Below are positions 21,037 to 32,752 of a stretch of 64,000 bases of DNA, piece after piece (within the stretch, counting starts at the first letter, position 1; each line of letters begins with the position of its first letter). The notes below the pieces were generated by a model that did not search any database, was not told where the DNA came from, and saw nothing but the letters and a program-made list of their open reading frames with translations. The position numbers and the translations under genes were made by a program. The DNA is from Cercophora sp. LCS_1 (taxonomy: Eukaryota > Ascomycota > Sordariomycetes > Sordariales > Lasiosphaeriaceae), in NCBI GenBank assembly GCA_036250225.1, contig JAPZLL010000008.1, forward strand, positions 1,364,001 through 1,428,000. The letters are read 5' to 3'.

Positions 21037-22118
21037 GATGGCCTGCTGCTGTCTCGGGGACGAGTGACCGGCGCAGACGAGAGACCGGAGGGACGGGACA
21101 CACGTGGATGAGTGTCATGGATATACGACGGGATGCGGCCCAAGGTCCAAGGTCCCAGGATGGTGGGACCTACGAACCTGCATTAGTTGCTCCTGTGGGC
21201 TGTTGAAGTGTGGGTCTTGAGCCCTGCCCCCCACTTGGTGATAATGCCTGGAACTGTCTGGCCTCGAAAACTCATCCTCGTCTACCTACCTTGGCTATTT
21301 GCTACAACGCGAGTGTCAATGTCACGACGATCTCATTTCGAATTTGTCTGGATGACTAGAAACAATATCTCTCGATCAGTGTTCCTATCACTACTGACGG
21401 ACGGGGAAGAGTTTCGAAGCACAGCTCAGTGCTCCACAGATGAAGACGGGCGAGACGGTTATCGCCACCCTCCGAGGCGTGTTTGACATGTCCCAATACG
21501 ACACCGAAGGCACAGCGTCTCGATGGCCCGGCCACTCACGCGACAGCATCGACAGCCACCGGGATCACACGGAGTCGAATGCCATGCGTCTATTTGCGCG
21601 GCAACAGCCGTCTTCCAGCCGTCTTCCAGCCGCATTTTTCATGCATTCGCTTCGGGGACCGAGAAATCGACTACATATGTCTCTCAAAATGCTGTATTGC
21701 CAGGGCCGATATCGTGACAAGGGAGGCCCGCCAAGTTAATAGTGCAATCCATCTGCTCGCAGAAGTAAAAACGCATGGTGGTTTCGCGACGTTGTGGACC
21801 GGGGTCGCGGTGATGGACAAGTAAAAATCCACGGATGCCCCACGTGGAGGCTCCCGTGTCGGTGCCCCTGACGGCACCCCCACACAACGTGGACAAGTCG
21901 CTCTCCCCCATACGCCCAGTTCAAGGCGCCCGTTGACGAACTCCACATGTTTTCTTTTGCATTCAACCCTTGGCTGGTCGTCACGATTGCATGATCTGGG
22001 ACGACGCGGGGTCCCTTGGTGGGCCGAACGCAACTCAACACCATGTGTGTCCCGGGCCATCGCTTCAATCGGCCATTGTTGATGCACATGCAGCCCTGAA
22101 AGCTCCCTGAAAACGGCA
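21037..22118. other. divergent intergenic region, no gene seen
   Basis: The head-to-head spacer between the UNC-93-like gene (minus) and the SH3 gene (plus). Overlapping short frames on both strands show no domain character. It must contain both promoters; no clear TATA box was found. Confidence 0.45.
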
Positions 22119-24238
22119 ATGAACGCAGAAGATCTCCTCATCCAGCCCTTTCGGGATGTCATTGCCCTCGCCAACACGGCCATCGCGAATGCAGGGCACA
22201 TTCGGAACGATGACGGCGACAAGGGGGAGCAAATGACCAGAGCAGCTCGAGCCCTCGCAAGAGAGGGTGAGCGAGGTTTGAACAAAGTGCAGACGACTTG
22301 GGAGAGTCAGCTTCGAGTACATGGGGCGGCCTTTCGAGACATGATGCTGCAGCAAGGTATTATTGCACCTCGTTGTGAAGTCGTCTCTGATGAGGTGGAA
22401 CTAACATTGGCAGCATCGATCGAAAATCGCCGGCTCCGTCTCGAAGATCTGCTCTGGGACTTTGATGATGCAGTCCATCCGGAAGAGTTTTCTCCAGAAC
22501 GGTACTCGGCCTTGCAGGCAGCTACCAAGGCGCTGGCGCTGGATCTTATCGAGACAGCGAGACGCACCAGACCCATGACGCCAAAGTCACCGAGTTGGCC
22601 TCTGGGCGGGTTCCCTCCTCTTCCTCCATTGCCGCCAGTATCCTCTCGTCGATCGTCCGGACCGGCATCTCCCAACCTTGAGAGGAAGAATTCGACTGCG
22701 ACAATCCCGGCTTGTCCACCGCTATCTCCGCCTTTGGTCGCCGCTTCAAGTCCTTCAAGTCCAGTGGAGGGTTCCCAGACGAGATTCTCGTTTTGGTCCG
22801 GGTCCAGTGACGATACGCTGCCCCCAGGACAAAATGATTCTCCCTTGTTGAGTAAGACGGCAACAGGGGACGGTCCTTCCATCTCCAAGGAAACGAGTCA
22901 AGCAAAACTTTCCAAGCCGTCAAGACTGATGGACTGTGAACCAGCAGCCTCGGGTCCTGATTTTGACCCGGTCCTCAACGATCACACCGAAGCCCGACCT
23001 CGAGTGACGCGTCTTGTCGACTGCGCCATAGGTCTAAGTAGCACGCACCACCGTCTCGGCGGCATCTGTCGTGGGGCTAAAAGATTCCGCGATGAAGGTT
23101 GGGACAGCGTCATCCAGACATCGGAATACTCCAGCGCCGGCGGTGGCTCAGGTGAGATGCTCCGTGCATCTGACGGCATCATCCCATTGCAGTTTGAAGA
23201 GGTGACCAAGGTTGGGCGGTGCAGTGAATGCATGTACTCACACGACCTGGATGAGATGGAGGTGGACATGAGTGACGATGGTATGCGCTCACCTCGATGT
23301 CTGGGGAAGCCTGTTTGACTGACCAACTGCTGATGTAGCTTCTGGGACGAAGGTATCCGAGTCGGGCGCTGAGTATCGACTACGACTCTTATACAAGTCG
23401 CATCTCAGAACGGCGAATGGGAGCGAAGCGCGATATGCCTGTCTGTGGTGTGTCCAAACCGGCACGACGGTTCGAGAGGGTGATGCAACTGTGTTTTTGT
23501 CGGCCGATCGACTCATGCGCCATCTCGCGGGCCACCCCCAGCCACTTCCAGATGTCAGCGGTGTTTGTGTCCGGTACGGAGAATTGGGCTCAGATCACGG
23601 TCATGACGTACATCTGCCCGACGCCCCGATCCCAGTGCCGATGCCAGACGGAGTCGCTCGTCTCTCGCGCGCAACGGCAACCAAGGATCACTACCGTCGA
23701 CCCGGACGGGGAAAACTCGACAGACCACCCAAATACGACGGGGAGATGCTCGAGTTTCTCGTAGGGGCCGTCATCACCGGCGTCATGTTCCCCGAGAAGT
23801 GGGATGGGAAATGGTGTCTTGGCCGACACGACGGGCATTTTGGAGCCTTTCCGACCAAAGCGGTCGAGATAACGCCGCCGCAGGAGAGCGAGATTCCCAC
23901 GGGCAGTGGGAGTGGGATGAGCGTGACGGCGAGGTGGAAGTGGCCACCGTCTGAATCGTCTGCATCTGGAGGGCCGTGGTTGCAGTTTGGAAAAGGGGAG
24001 ACTATCTCCAATGTGGAATGTAGGTTGCTTCCAAGTCTCGGCCCGCGATGCATGCTAACATCAGGAAGGTGTCTATGCCGACTACTGGTGCTGGTCGGGC
24101 ACGAACCGACAGGGAAAGTCGGGGGTGTTCCCGCGCTCCCACATTGACCTTTCGACTTTGGTGTCGCAGGCCAAGAAGGCCGGGAAGGAAAGGCGGGGTG
24201 TGAGGGGTTTCTTTGGGATGAAGACGGCGGTGGCGTAG
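22119..24238 (+). CDS. SH3-domain protein with a zinc-finger-like module
   Basis: Model: join(22119..23280,23339..24019,24069..24238), 670 aa. Residues 1-150 are helical (MNAEDLLIQPFRDVIALANT). Residues 150-330 form a disordered Ser/Pro linker with PxxP motifs (PPLPPLPPVSSRRSSG). Across the first junction a C2H2-like finger is readable (YACLWCVQTGTT ... LMRHLAGHP). Two SH3-like segments end the protein: EFLVGAVITGVMFPEKWDG with FGAFPTKAVEI, and ETISNVECVYADYWCW with SGVFPRSHIDL. In the last intron the acceptor at 24068 is preferred over 24064 because it avoids a stop and preserves SH3 spacing. Likely a cytoplasmic scaffold at the cortex or in signalling; the family is otherwise uncharacterised. 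Confidence 0.8.
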
Positions 24239-25109
24239 GTTGGATTCGGGGGCTGGTCACGAGGGATCACGGACGGCTGTCGGTGTGCGATACCCCCGGG
24301 CATGATAGGGATCAGCGCTGCGGGGGTTTGCGGTAGATGCTAGCTCCCGTTGCACGGCCGGGGATCGCGATCGGCCACAGTAGATGTTAGTACGGGCGTT
24401 AGACAGGGGTTGTGTTCTGGAACACTCGGGTTTTCGCGCTGCTTTCATTGTCAATTCAACTACCGATTTGGAGAAAGCATTCGTTCCTCGCTGAGACAAT
24501 TGAATCCTACTCAATCCAACGCTCATCCTTTAATATTGAAAATATCGCCCAGTGGTTTGCTGGCGTCCTTGTCAGCACCAGTTATAATGCTCAAGTTTGA
24601 GAGGACTCAGGGGTAAATAATCTTACGAATAATTACATTTTTGACCTATCACGACTGCGCCCCAGAGTCTTGGCCGTGGCACAACATGACCAGACAAAAT
24701 GACGAGCATCCGTCCGGGTCTCGGTCTCGATGTGGAAGGTGATATGGCATTCCGATAGTCTCACGATAAGCACGCGCCCGGTTCCTGGATGACACGCCGT
24801 TTCCCGGTACGGCAGTTGGGTGCTGCCTTGGCGGCTCTCCGGCTTGGCATTGCATCGCTGCGGAGGGGATGCCGATGGATCTGCCCTTCATCTCCTCCGC
24901 GAGCCTGCATGTCGTGATCTGTTGGATGGCACCTCCCGGTTCGGTCAGCGGCCCGTCCAGCGCTGTTTCATGTGATGGCGTGCTGGAAGCCGGCAACCCG
25001 ATGATGTCAGGGGTTGTGGCCCGGTGTATATAACATCAAGAAGGAGACGCGTCGTCGGTGATGAAGGACTCAGCCATCGGTAGGTGTCGCATCATCTTTC
25101 CGGGTCACC
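24239..25109. other. intergenic region upstream of the carboxypeptidase gene
   Basis: No coding sequence is supported. An AT-richer stretch at 24440-24650 probably serves as the 3' flank of the SH3 gene. Confidence 0.45.
25027..25033 (+). promoter_or_regulatory. TATA box of the carboxypeptidase gene
   Basis: TATATAA within GTGTATATAACATC, 83 bases upstream of the ATG at 25110. Confidence 0.6.
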
Positions 25110-26443
25110 ATGAAGTTCTCGGCAGCAGCTCTTCTTCTCGCCCCCGTGGCCCTCGCCGCGGGCGTGCCCAAGGTCGGCGGCAAGGTGAGCTACGACGGCT
25201 TCAAGGCCTACCGCGTCTCGACCAAGCACGATGCTGCCGCCATCAAGGACAAGCTTGCCCCGTTCTCGGCCTTGCAGTTCAACTACGACACCGAGGACCA
25301 TCTCGATGTCGCCATTGCGCCCAAGGATGTTGCCGCTTTCGAGGCTCTCGAGCTCACGACCAGCGTCATGAGCGAGGATCTTGGCGCTGAGTTTGCCGAG
25401 GAGGGCAAGTTCGCTGCCTACGAGGGTAAGTCCGGACGAGGGGTTCTCGAGCCGTGGTGAATGGTGCTGACCCGACATGGCTAGGTGTCTCTGCCCAAGC
25501 TGTTCCTAGCTTGACGTGGTTCAACTCGTACCATGCCTACGCCGACCACATCACCTTCTTCAACGACCTGCAGGCGTCGTTCCCGCAGAACTCGGAGATC
25601 ATCAACCTCGGCAACTCGGCGCAGGGCCGCAGCATCTTTGGCATCCACCTCTGGGGCAGCGGTGGCAAGGGCTCCAAGCCGGCCGTCTACTTCCACGGCA
25701 CCGTCCACGCGCGCGAGTGGATCACGGCCAAGGTCGTCGAGTACATCTCGTACCAGCTCTTGACTCAGTACAGCAGCAACTCGACCGTCAAGTCCATCCT
25801 CGACAACTACGACTTCTACATCATCCCCTTTGTCAACCCCGACGGCTTTGTCTACACGCAGACTAACGATCGTCTGTGGCGCAAGAACCGTCAGTCGCGG
25901 TCGGGCGTGTCATGCATCGGCACCGATATCAACCGCAACTGGCCCTACAAGTGGGAGCTCACCGGTGGGGCCTCGACCAGCGCCTGCGCTGAGACGTACA
26001 AGGGTCAGGCTGCGGGTGATACGCCTGAGATGAAGGCGCTCAAGAGCTTCACCGATGGGCTCTCTGCCGGCAAGGGCATCAAGCTGTACATCGACTGGCA
26101 CAGCTACGGCCAGTACATCCTGTTGCCCTACGGCTACAACTGCCAGGCCCGCGCCTCCAACCACGCCCGCCAGACCACGCTTGCCCAAAACGTGGCCAGC
26201 CGCATCCAGTCTGCCGGATACAACACCCGCTTCACCTACGGCCCTTCGTGCTCGACTTTGTATGCCACGACTGGCTCGTCGACCGACTACATCACCGACG
26301 TGTCCAAGGCCGAGTTTGCTTGGACCATCGAGCTCCGCCCCACCTCCTCGTCGGGCAGCGGCTTCGTCCTCCCTGCCGCTCAGATCCTGCCATCTGCCAT
26401 TGAGCAGTGGGCCGGCATGGTGTACCTCTTCCAGAACATGTAA
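25110..26443 (+). CDS. secreted zinc metallocarboxypeptidase, M14A type
   Basis: Model: join(25110..25425,25485..26443), 424 aa. Removes C-terminal residues from peptides outside the cell. The ATG has a good context (TCACCATGAAG). A signal peptide (MKFSAAALLLAPVALAAG) is followed by an activation propeptide of about 90 residues in exon 1. The catalytic domain starts near SLTWFNSYHAYADH. Zinc ligands lie in VYFHGTVHAREWIT (His and Glu of HxxE) and LYIDWHSYGQ (His). The substrate carboxylate is held by Arg/Asn in TDINRNWPYKW, and the general-base Glu lies in FAWTIELRP. Length matches fungal M14A zymogens. The 59-nt intron has a GTAAGT donor. The 3' end faces the phosphodiesterase gene 67 bp away. 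Confidence 0.92.
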
Positions 26444-26510
26444 ATATTATCTTGTTTCGTGGATATGGCATGGTAGATATCGTATCTGGGTGGTTCGTAC
26501 ATGTTATCTT

Positions 26511-27825
26511 CTACCAAACAAGTCCGAAGCAGTTGGCATAATATGTGACGGTGGCGCTCCAGTCCGAGAAGACACCAATGGCGCCAACGTCCTTGTGAAG
26601 GACATGCAGCAACTCAAAGACGACACCCTCGTTGTGTGTCACAGTCTTAATGCTCTCGTAGTAATACCCGCCATTTGACCCGTCGCCCAACCATGCGCTC
26701 CGTTCAAGACTCCAAGTGATGATCTTGAGCCCCAGCTTCTTCGCCTCCTTTGCATACGCGCTCGGCACAATCTTGCCCTCCTCGACCGTGACCAGATACG
26801 GCAATGGAGGCGCCATGATCTTGACACCGGCATTCTTGAACGTCGTCAGATTCTTGACGCTGTCTGCCATGGGGCCAAAGTCGGCGCTCTCATCCAGCAG
26901 GACGGCCTGCTTGGCGAACTTGGGCTCCGCCTTGAGCCAGTACAGCACGTCGGCGTAGACGAAAGACTGGGGCCAGACACGCTCGGGCTTGATGCCAGCG
27001 GCCTTGAACTCGTCAATCATCTGCTGGGCATACTTTTCGGTCGTGTAGTCGCTCCCTGCGGGGAACGGCATCTTCACTTCGGGTGCCTTGAGCTCGGGTG
27101 TGAATTGAAGTCCCAATCCGTCGACGATCTTGATGTGCTCCTTGAGCGTCAGGACAGGGTCGCATGTCTTGGCGTAGAGATCAGTTCGCCAGAGAGCGGT
27201 TCCCTCGAGATACTGGGCGGTCGTGGCGGCCTTGGGATTGGAGGCGTCCATCTTGGCGCAGAGAGTCTTGATCTCGGCGAGGGTAAAGTCCGAGGTGCAG
27301 CACTTAGCTGTGGCCGCGTGGGTTGCGTTGGCCGGCGTGAAGGGGACGGTGCATTTGGCGTTGAGGGGCGTGTTGACAACGTTGGTGGTGGTGTGCAAGT
27401 CGCATTGAGCATGGCGGCACACGAGCTGGTGGTCGCTTGTGAAGGTCACGTCGCATTCTTGGATGCCGGCGCCCATGCGGGCCTACGAGGATTGTTAGCA
27501 ACCGAACTTGAGAGAAGGAGAAGAAGGATGATGATGAGAAGGCAACGGGAAACCCTACTCCTGCGAGAATTGAGGATTCGGTGTGCTCTGGGAACTGCAG
27601 GGTGCCGCCGCCACGGTGCGAGATGCTCCAGGCCGTCGGACGCATCTCCGTCTCGGAGCACGACTCGAGCTTGCGCTTGAGCGGCGACTCGGTCATCTGG
27701 TTGACCAGCCAAAAGGGACGCGGACCCAGGTGGATCTTCTTGATGGGCGACCCATCCGGCTTGGGCTTGGGGGCCGCGAGGGCCGGAATGCCAAGGGCGA
27801 GCAGGCAGAGCGTCGAGACGAGCAT
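26511..27825 (-). CDS. secreted glycerophosphodiester phosphodiesterase
   Basis: Model: complement(join(26511..27482,27559..27825)), 412 aa. Hydrolyses glycerophosphodiesters to glycerol-3-phosphate and an alcohol. A signal peptide (MLVSTLCLLALGIPALAAP) supports the start. The GDPD motif straddles the intron: ISHRGGGTLQFPEHTE with catalytic His-Arg and PEHT in exon 1, then MGAGIQECDVTFTSDHQLVC with the metal-binding Glu and Asp, and the second catalytic His at CRHAQCDLH in exon 2. Cysteine-rich loops fit an extracellular enzyme. The C-terminal TIM-barrel end GAIGVFSDWSATVTYYANC is present. The 76-nt intron has a GTAGGG donor. A role in phosphate or lipid scavenging alongside the neighbouring carboxypeptidase is an inference. 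Confidence 0.88.
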
Positions 27826-28380
27826 GGTGGGCGGCGTGCAGAAGGAAGGAGCAGAAGTGGTCGGCCCCAACACCTTAAGTAGGACGTCATGATGCAAAAG
27901 TCTATCGCTCCCAAGGTCTTGGCTGAGCCGCGACCGAGGAGATCCCGTGGGTAAGGTTTTCGACAGCAGCCGTGACGGCGACACGGCTCACACGATTGGT
28001 TTGAAGCAACCCTCCGTCCCACGTTGTATGCGAGCGGAGTGGCAATCTCGCGGCGCCCCGCAAACCCACTGACGACTTGCGCAGGCACGTGGGGGATTGC
28101 ACCGACATGTTTCCGTGGCCCTGGACGTCTACAACTTGACACCTGATGCGGGATGACGCGTGGGTTCAAGCGTCGTGGTGATTGGGCCCAGCTTATCGTC
28201 ACGGCGGGGACGAGTCGGGATTGCCGGCTGTTCGTCCGCCAAGTCTGTACGTTGACCCGTCGGGAAGGTGAGATGCAACCCCGTCAAGAACGCTCACCGA
28301 ACAAGCACTAGGAACGGGATGCAAAAGTTTGATAGCAGGTTGGTGATGATTCGTCTCACTTTTCAGTCGACTTGGCTATA
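27826..28380. other. intergenic, no gene seen
   Basis: Contains the promoter side of the phosphodiesterase gene and the 3' flank of the SET gene. Frames here are shadows. Confidence 0.45.
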
Positions 28381-29818
28381 CTATTTCAGCCCATACTTTG
28401 CCCTGTTGATCTCGTCCTCCCGCTTTTCGACTTTGCTGAGGAACTCCCTCGCCCTTTCGACCTCGGTGTCATCAACACTCCCCAGTCTCAACCACCCATC
28501 CATCGCCATGCGTGCATACCTCACCGCATTGGTAATGTCCCCGCCAAGGAAATAGAGCTCAGCGAGTGTGTCGTGATGCTCTGGTTCGAGAAGCGGGATT
28601 TTTTCCCACTCGGAGAACTGAAGAAGGTCCTTGGCAATCTGAGCGGCGTCTTTGTAAAAGCCGTTCTGTTTGGCTTCACTTAGTGTCCGGCCCAACTCAT
28701 TCATGTGGTTTCTCCGCCCTTCCGAGTCATCGATCTCGCCCTTGGGAGCGCGACACAAAGAGCACTCGCAGTTGATGCCCCAGTTCTCTTGGAGATGCTT
28801 CCGTCGTTCTTCCCTAGTCGACTCCAACGGCGTGTCTTTAACTGTCAGTATAAGACGTGGCAGAAGGTTGACGACTCACAGCTGATTGTAATCTCCTCGC
28901 CGGGCTTAATGGTGCTGAATGAAACAACTTCGCCGGTCAGTCTCCGTGTTGAAAAGCGAAAATAGGCGCTGTGAGGGGTCAGCTCTGCTCATCAAAAGCT
29001 GCAAAAGTCATACTTTGGACGGCACGAGTGGTTGATACGCTAATTCAGTCAGTCTCGCTGATGGACATGTGGGGCGATGTTCTCACCGCAAGCTTGGGGA
29101 ACAATCCAATATGGGGATAGCCGTCACCCAAAGAAACCGTGTTGGTGTTTGTCCCAAAGATGGCGTCAATTTCTTGCTGCTGTTTCCCTCTTGAGAGGCG
29201 AAAAATAACACTCTGCGTCTCCTCCGGGAGTCCTTTGATGGCTTGCCTGATGACTCGTCGTCGGTGATGGGGCTTTGTGTTTGCCAGGAACACCATGCTC
29301 AGCAAGACAGCCGGCACATCCACCATCAGAATCTCTCCTCGTCGGATTCTTCGCGTGGCGACCACCCCTTTTCCTTTACCGGGCACATCTCGGATTTCGT
29401 AAGCTGGCCCGAGGGACTGTCGCTTCTGTGTGGAGAGCGCAAATGGGACGTCATTGAAAGACTCTGACCCAACCAGGTCAGATGCGATGATGGTCGATGT
29501 CACAATGCTGATCCCGTGTCCGTTCCGGAATGTCGCCGAGGTGAAAAGACAATCGACCTGGGGCTCAGTGCTGTTTTCGACTGGCGTGGCGATGCAATGG
29601 GGCGGGGATGACCATGAAACCGCCCTCGATGGCAGTTCCGGAATAACTCCGAGATTCCCAGGCAGAGGACAAGATTCAGTTTGAATCCCTAGACGACCTG
29701 AAGGTCGATTCGGGCATCGATCTAAAGAGGAAGCCGCAGAAACTCTTGAAACGGTGATCGCCAGGATGTAGAGTGACTGCTTGAGTCCTGGGAAACAGTT
29801 TGACTGGTTGGGGGCCAT
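28381..29818 (-). CDS. SET-domain protein (SMYD/SET5-like), possibly with an N-terminal signal
   Basis: Model: complement(join(28381..28841,28880..28968,29014..29039,29087..29818)), 435 aa. All three introns (about 38-47 nt) are GT-AG and keep the frame; one exon is only 26 nt. SET motifs are in order: AYEIRDVPGKGKGVVATRRI, RGEILMVDVPAV, RINHSCRPNAYF (the NHSC core), GEEITISF, and the post-SET cysteines in NCECSLCRAPKGE. A helical C-terminal tail (EWEKIPLLEPEHHDTLAELYF) is typical of fungal SET proteins of this group. Such proteins methylate lysines or are inactive relatives. The start at 29818 (MAPNQSNCFPGLKQSLYILA) gives a hydrophobic N-terminus that could be a signal peptide, which is unusual for a methyltransferase but known in this fungal subgroup. 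Confidence 0.8.
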
Positions 29819-30201
29819 GATGGATGCGAAAACTGTAAACTCAACTTGCATCCGATCAGATGTTGAGTGTCGGGACTGCGTGTGATAAACAACAGGCAGC
29901 GAAAATGACATGTGGCATATTACCGCGTCGAATTTCCCGCAGGTATTCATTAACCAGCGACCCACTCAGGTGTTTGGTTCCAGGCACTTGGGTGCGACAC
30001 AATCTGGTATAACCGGCGGGTAATAAAGGCGACACTTTCTGAAACCAAAACCCGGGAACGCTAGACAGATTGAGAGGAATCAAAGCTTGATTTGGCATCC
30101 GCTCCAACTATGGCGCCTATGATCTCAAGTTGAACGCCCTCTTAAAAATGGTGCAAGCGTCGGTCTCGCTTGCCTAGGTACTCCCGAGGCTCACTTTTAC
30201 T
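29819..30201. other. intergenic spacer
   Basis: Between two minus-strand genes. The upstream extension of the SET frame (to 29965) lacks support. Nothing else was seen. Confidence 0.4.
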
Positions 30202-32161
30202 TCACGCGCGACAAAGTCTCCCATTCTGCGTTGGAATTCCCTCGACCGCGTCTACCCCCTCAATCCTCCACGCATCACTTCCCGGTGTTGTTGGCGCCCA
30301 AAACACACCCGTCGGGTCCCTCGACTTCTTGATCGTCAACAACTTATCATAGTTTGTCCCGAAGAAGGCATTTTGCCAGTCCGGTTCCTGGACATCAGCC
30401 TCGTTAAAATACGCCCCTCCACCCGGTGTCGCCTTTCTCAAGGCGTCCATGTGGCCATCCAGCCTCCTCTTGGCTGCCTTGAAGGCCTCCTCGCTGATTC
30501 CCGCCATGTTTGTCGAGTCAAACACATCTGCATGCATCACACTGTCTCTCCAGACGGGGTTCACACCCGCCGGAGCCGGGAACCCAGCCACCTTGAGGGT
30601 TGGCGCCATATTTAGGCCATGGAAGACATAGCCGTCTTCGACTGTGGCGCGCGCGGCAGCCATTGCGGCGGCGAACAGTGTTGGGTCTGTATATGCCTTT
30701 CGGGGAAAGATTCGTGATGCGAAGCGCGAATTGCCTGGGGCGCCGCCGATAGCGCCGGTTTGGAGACTGTAGATCTGCGTGGTGGGAGTGATGTTGGCGA
30801 CGGGGATGCCAAGCGAGTTGAGAGTGACGAGCAGTGGCTGGATGAAGGCGTTTGTCTCGGAAAGGGTTAGACCAGGCATCTGCACGCGCACTTGCATGAC
30901 GAAGCTGGTATTGCTTTGACGGATACCGTTTGTCCAGAGGTAGCCGCCTGCGTCGACGGTAGGGACACCAAAGGCGAAGACTTGGTTGAAACCGGCCCAA
31001 AAGGCGGTGCTGTTGGTGATGGTGGGATCCGGGCCGGGCTGGGATGCCGTCGCGCCAAGGGTGAAGGTGAAGCTCGCAATGGTGAGGTTGATCTGTGGGT
31101 GGGCTTTGACGATGGCCGAAGTAATCACGCCGTAGGTGCCTGGGGCGTCAGATGGTTCGCGTGGGGATAGAGGAATGACTTACTTCCTCCGCCTCCACGG
31201 ATGGCGAAGAACAAGTCCGAGTTGGTGACCGGGTCGGCCGTGACGGAGCGCCCGTCGGCTGTGACGACTTGAAGGGAGAGGACTTGATCGACGCCCAGAC
31301 CAAACTTCGAACTGAGAGGAGAGTGGCCGCCGCCTGTGATCCACCCACCATACGAGCCGACTGTGAGGCATGAAGCGGCGGGGAGCGTCACGTTGTGTCT
31401 TGCTGCGTAGGTAAATGCCTCGTATACTTGTAGCCCTGCTCCCACTCGAGCAGCCGGGCCGTTGTAAGTCCCGCCTGGCTGCTTGTAGCTGGGGAGAAAC
31501 TCAAATCCCTTGAGGTAATGTGTCCAGATGCTCAACGCCCCCGCTCCGGTGTTTCTGCCGACGAAGTCATGCCCGGTGTTTCTTCCAATCGTTAGCCCAG
31601 AAGCGAACAGTAGACACTTCACACGTACTTGATGACCAGTCTGATGTTTTTGTTCCGGGCAAAGTTGACAGCAGCTTGAACCTGTTTTACGCTTGTGACG
31701 TTCACCACGTAAGACGGGAAGCCCCCTTGTGTGCATGTGCCCGTTGAGTTGCGGACTGCCAAGCACGTGTTGCCTTGCGGCCACTGCGTCAAGATGGTGA
31801 CCGGATCGTCGAGGTAAAATGTTGTCCGACTAGCATTTTGGAGGAGAAAGCTGCACCTCTCGGAGTTGAACGCCGGGGAGTTGAGATAGCAAACGGCCGC
31901 CGGCGGGAGAGGTTGGAGCAATGCACCTGCTACCGACGAGTTGAAGCGAGACCATTCAGTGTTTGAGGGCCAGTTGGCGTCTCCTGGAAATGTCTTGCAT
32001 GTTGGGGCTGCTCGTGAGACTCGCGCTGAGGATGTTTCTGCGGATGCGATCGAGGGGAATGTGAGAGTGTCGCGCTCCGTCAGCTCCTTGTCAAGATCAT
32101 GGAACCCGCGTGCTGTTGCGCTTGCGCCAAACGATGCGCCGAGAAGAACCCAGAAATGCAT
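30202..32161 (-). CDS. secreted FAD-linked oxidase (reticuline-oxidase/BBE type)
   Basis: Model: complement(join(30202..31139,31184..31581,31629..32161)), 622 aa. Catalyses oxidation of an unknown alcohol, sugar or alkaloid-like substrate with covalent or tight FAD. A signal peptide (MHFWVLLGASFGASATARG) is followed by several N-glycosylation sites. The PCMH-type FAD domain is in order: YVVNVTSVKQVQAAVNFARN, NTGHDFVGRNTGAGALSIWT, the GSYGGWITGGGHSPLSSKFG loop, and DLFFAIRGGGGSTYGVITSA across intron 2. The BBE C-terminus reads YDKLLTIKKSRDPTGVFWA. Introns are 47 and 44 nt. The second FAD attachment Cys is not clear, because the loop has ASCLTVGSYGGW in the usual Cys region. Such genes often sit in metabolite clusters. 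The nearby TF remnant and SMP-30-like gene may belong to one, though a backbone enzyme is absent. Confidence 0.9.
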
Positions 32162-32752
32162 TTTATTCAGTGTTGACCCAGCTCACTGCAATCGCTACGG
32201 TACTCAGCTCTTCGTGTGCCATGGTGAGCGCCGGTCTTTTTAACAACGTTTGGATCCTCCGAAGATGACGACGGGCAGCTGTGATGTTCCTGTCGGTGCA
32301 ACGACGGAACAGTATTTGTGGGACAAACTTGACTGATCCTGACCGTATCCCGTCCCTTCCCGTCCCCATGATGTCACATTTTCGTTATAATGCTACCGCG
32401 CAAGATGTATTCATCGATGAAGGACCGCTGCTCGCATTGCGCTCGGACAAGCGCGTGCCGAACCGTGGTTGCAGTAATGCATGGTAACTGACTGTTGGGG
32501 AAGGTGTGATGGTTCCCCGTATAATTAGATGCTCGCGACTGCATGGTCCCGATCATCACATCATCACACGACTGCGAAACCGCGAGCGAATTGATTTTAT
32601 TGTTTGCGCAAGGGCGTTTGTCACCTTACTTTAGGGCAGTGGGCTTTTACAGACACCATCAACACCAACTTCATTTCCTGATCTAGGCGGTTGACTTGAA
32701 TCGATGCGCCGTCTACCCCCACAACCTGTCTTTAAATCTTGTCAATGACTGT
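32162..32752. other. intergenic region upstream of the FAD oxidase gene
   Basis: No coding sequence is supported. It lies 5' of the FAD-linked oxidase gene and 3' of the TF remnant, so it carries the oxidase promoter. Confidence 0.45.

Noticed and set aside
22307..22888. 193-codon minus-strand frame
   Set aside because: Antisense to the disordered Ser/Pro linker of the SH3 protein.
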